Assembly (NCBI GenBank): GCA_009176605.1
Contig: SEYY01024148.1
Span: 25,001-50,000 of the forward strand
Length of the DNA: 25,000 nucleotides
Source: Armadillidium nasatum
Lineage: Eukaryota > Arthropoda > Malacostraca > Isopoda > Armadillidiidae
Direction of reading: 5' to 3'
In this document: positions 19,503 to 25,000 of the stretch, piece after piece
Layout of the letters: every line of letters begins with the position of its first letter
Numbering within the stretch: the first letter of the stretch is position 1
The notes under the pieces: generated by a model
Seen by the model: the letters and a program-made list of their open reading frames with translations, nothing else
Database searches by the model: none
What the model was told of the DNA's origin: nothing
Position numbers and translations under genes: made by a program

Positions 19503-20935
19503 CCAGTTTCTTTCTTTCGTACACTCCAACTCTCACCTTCCTTCACTACCACCATCCATTTAACTCTATTCTCCATACTCTCCTTCCTTCGCCTAAACTT
19601 AAACCCTTTCCCTCAAAATCTCCCTAACTCTATCCATCCATCCCCACTTTGTCCTTCATCTCCCACTATCTCCCTTCATCTTGGATCTAAATACTCTGCA
19701 CATTATCCTGTCCTCATCCATTCTACACACATGTCCAATCCACCTTAGTAATCCTCCTCTGCCTTATACACCATTTCCCTTCCCATCCACATATCTCTCG
19801 TATTCTTTCGTTTCTAATCCTATTTATCCTTCTGAAGTCTCATATCGCTCTTAATCTCTTCATTTCAAACACATTCAAAATTTTCATCGTCTGAGCATTC
19901 ATTATTCATGTTTCACACCCAGACATAAAGATGGAAGACACACTCTTACCTTAGGTTACTTTAAAATTCTCCCCTTCTTCCATATCTCCTAAATAGCGCA
20001 TCACTTTCATTCATTCCATCACTCTATTCTTTATTTCTTTTTCTATTTTCCCCCTTTCCTCCATCAACATTACTAATTATTAGAACTCTTCCACCTCTTA
20101 AAATCTCTTTCTCCACACCTACACCCCCGAATCTTCATCTCGTGCCACCCCATCCCAGCCTCCATTAATCATTATTTTACTATTTTGGATTTACCTTTAA
20201 TCGCTTGTATGTGCACAAATTCTTTCACCAACATTCCTAACTTTTCACCTGATTCCGGAAAAACACCTCATCATAAACAATAAAACATTTATCTCTCATT
20301 ATAATACTTTTCCTTTCCTCTGCATTTCCATAACTACAACCTCCATCAACATATTAAACATCCAAGGCGACATTACACACCCCTGTCTCAGCTCCACTCC
20401 TACTTTAAATCAAGCAGTAAGCTTCCTCTTCAACTTACACTCGATCTACAATTTTCATAAAAGGTTTCGATCCCTTTCAATAATCTCCCTCCCACTTCCC
20501 ACCACTACCTCAATACCTCAAACAACTTTTTTCCCACATACCCTATCATATGCTTTCTCCAAATCCATAAGACAAAGAAAACCCCACTTTATGTTTCTCA
20601 CGCAATATATCACCAATCATCATCAGTGGAAACACCTTGTTTACACATCTATTTTCACCTCTGAAATCTCCTTTTTCTTCACTCACTCCTTCTGTTATCA
20701 ATACTTTTACTCTTGTCACTAATAACCTTTCAGATATTTTCACTCTGAACAGACTTGTTCCCCTATAATTTTTAAACAGCATCTTAGCCTCTTTTCTTTT
20801 ATATATAAACACAATACAAGCATCCTTCTATTACTGAGCACTCTCACTTCTCACTAACCCACATTAAACATTTTAACAAGCACGTCAACCACCACTCCAG
20901 CTCCCTTTTTATCATCTTCATATACACCGACCGTG
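19503..20935 (-). mobile_element. R1: decayed RTE-like non-LTR retrotransposon, RT domain
   Basis: A second LINE family on the minus strand. From high to low coordinates: FKNYRGTSLFRVKISERLLV near 20780-20720, GFRGENRCVNKVF near 20665-20630, MIGDILREKHKVGFSLSYGF, a frameshift, then YDRV near 20545. Next is ETGVCNVAL/RQGCVMSPWMFN at about 20388-20353, depending on frame. A YDE-type ruin stands at the catalytic FADD position near 20280. RIRNERIREI lies near 19821-19792 and a GLDMCVEW/RWIGHVCRMDED tail near 19750-19715. The pattern KNYRG, RQGC.MSPW.FN and RxRNExIRE, with a C-terminal RWxGHxxRM, is typical of RTE-like elements. The family label is by eye. Many stops are present. Its 5' side meets (AAT)n at 20936, and its C-terminal side joins L7 directly. 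Confidence 0.85.
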
Positions 20936-24984
<4,049 letters not shown>

Positions 24985-25000
24985 TCCACTGCGTTATATC

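Overview
This window looks like non-coding, repeat-dominated nuclear DNA of an arthropod, most plausibly a decapod-type crustacean. Three things point there: a TTAGG-type pentanucleotide array (the arthropod telomere motif), very heavy (AT)n, (AAT)n and (AG)n microsatellite content, and dense 'YADD' non-LTR retrotransposon remains. The taxon is an inference. Nothing looks prokaryotic, and no operons, rRNA, tRNA or CRISPR were found.

By my reading about 60% of the window is decayed LINE (non-LTR retrotransposon) sequence in ten pieces. Two are subfamilies of one Jockey/I/CR1-like family, here called I and II. The third is a separate RTE-like family, here called R. In order: L1 (+, II, 1-1770), L2 (-, II, 2165-3245), L3 (+, I, 3335-6417), L4 (-, I, 7483-8292), L5 (+, II, 13595-14610), L6 (-, II, 15020-16528), L7 (+, I, 16730-19502), R1 (-, 19503-20935), L8 (+, I, 21709-23069) and R2 (-, about 23998-24856). 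All carry stops or frameshifts. Orientation alternates strictly along the window. Every subfamily I copy with a readable end meets an (AT)n tract there, even when its 5' end is truncated. Its 3' terminus carries a short hairpin with an apparent compensatory base change, followed by the (TA)n tract.

Two DNA-transposon relics lie between the LINEs. At 10003-10905 (-) is a badly decayed Tc1/mariner-type transposase with a TIR-like end. At 11528-12580 (+) is a Merlin/IS1595-like element with about 46 bp terminal inverted repeats, an imperfect 8 bp target duplication and a broken transposase. A TTAGG array and an (AT)137 tract interrupt it.

The only sequence resembling an ordinary host gene is one exon on the minus strand, 6997-7326. 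It encodes most of an LDL-receptor class A domain and is bounded by plausible splice sites, both phase 1. Its other exons are not visible here. One LINE fragment (L4) and one (TA)n tract lie in the inferred upstream intron.

Thirteen (AT)n tracts (about 2.3 kb), several (AAT/ATT)n tracts (about 1.1 kb) and smaller (AG)n, (CT)n and (TTAGG)n arrays make up roughly 15% of the window. Most apparent ORFs here are translations of these microsatellites. Remaining stretches are A/T-rich with no recognisable gene.
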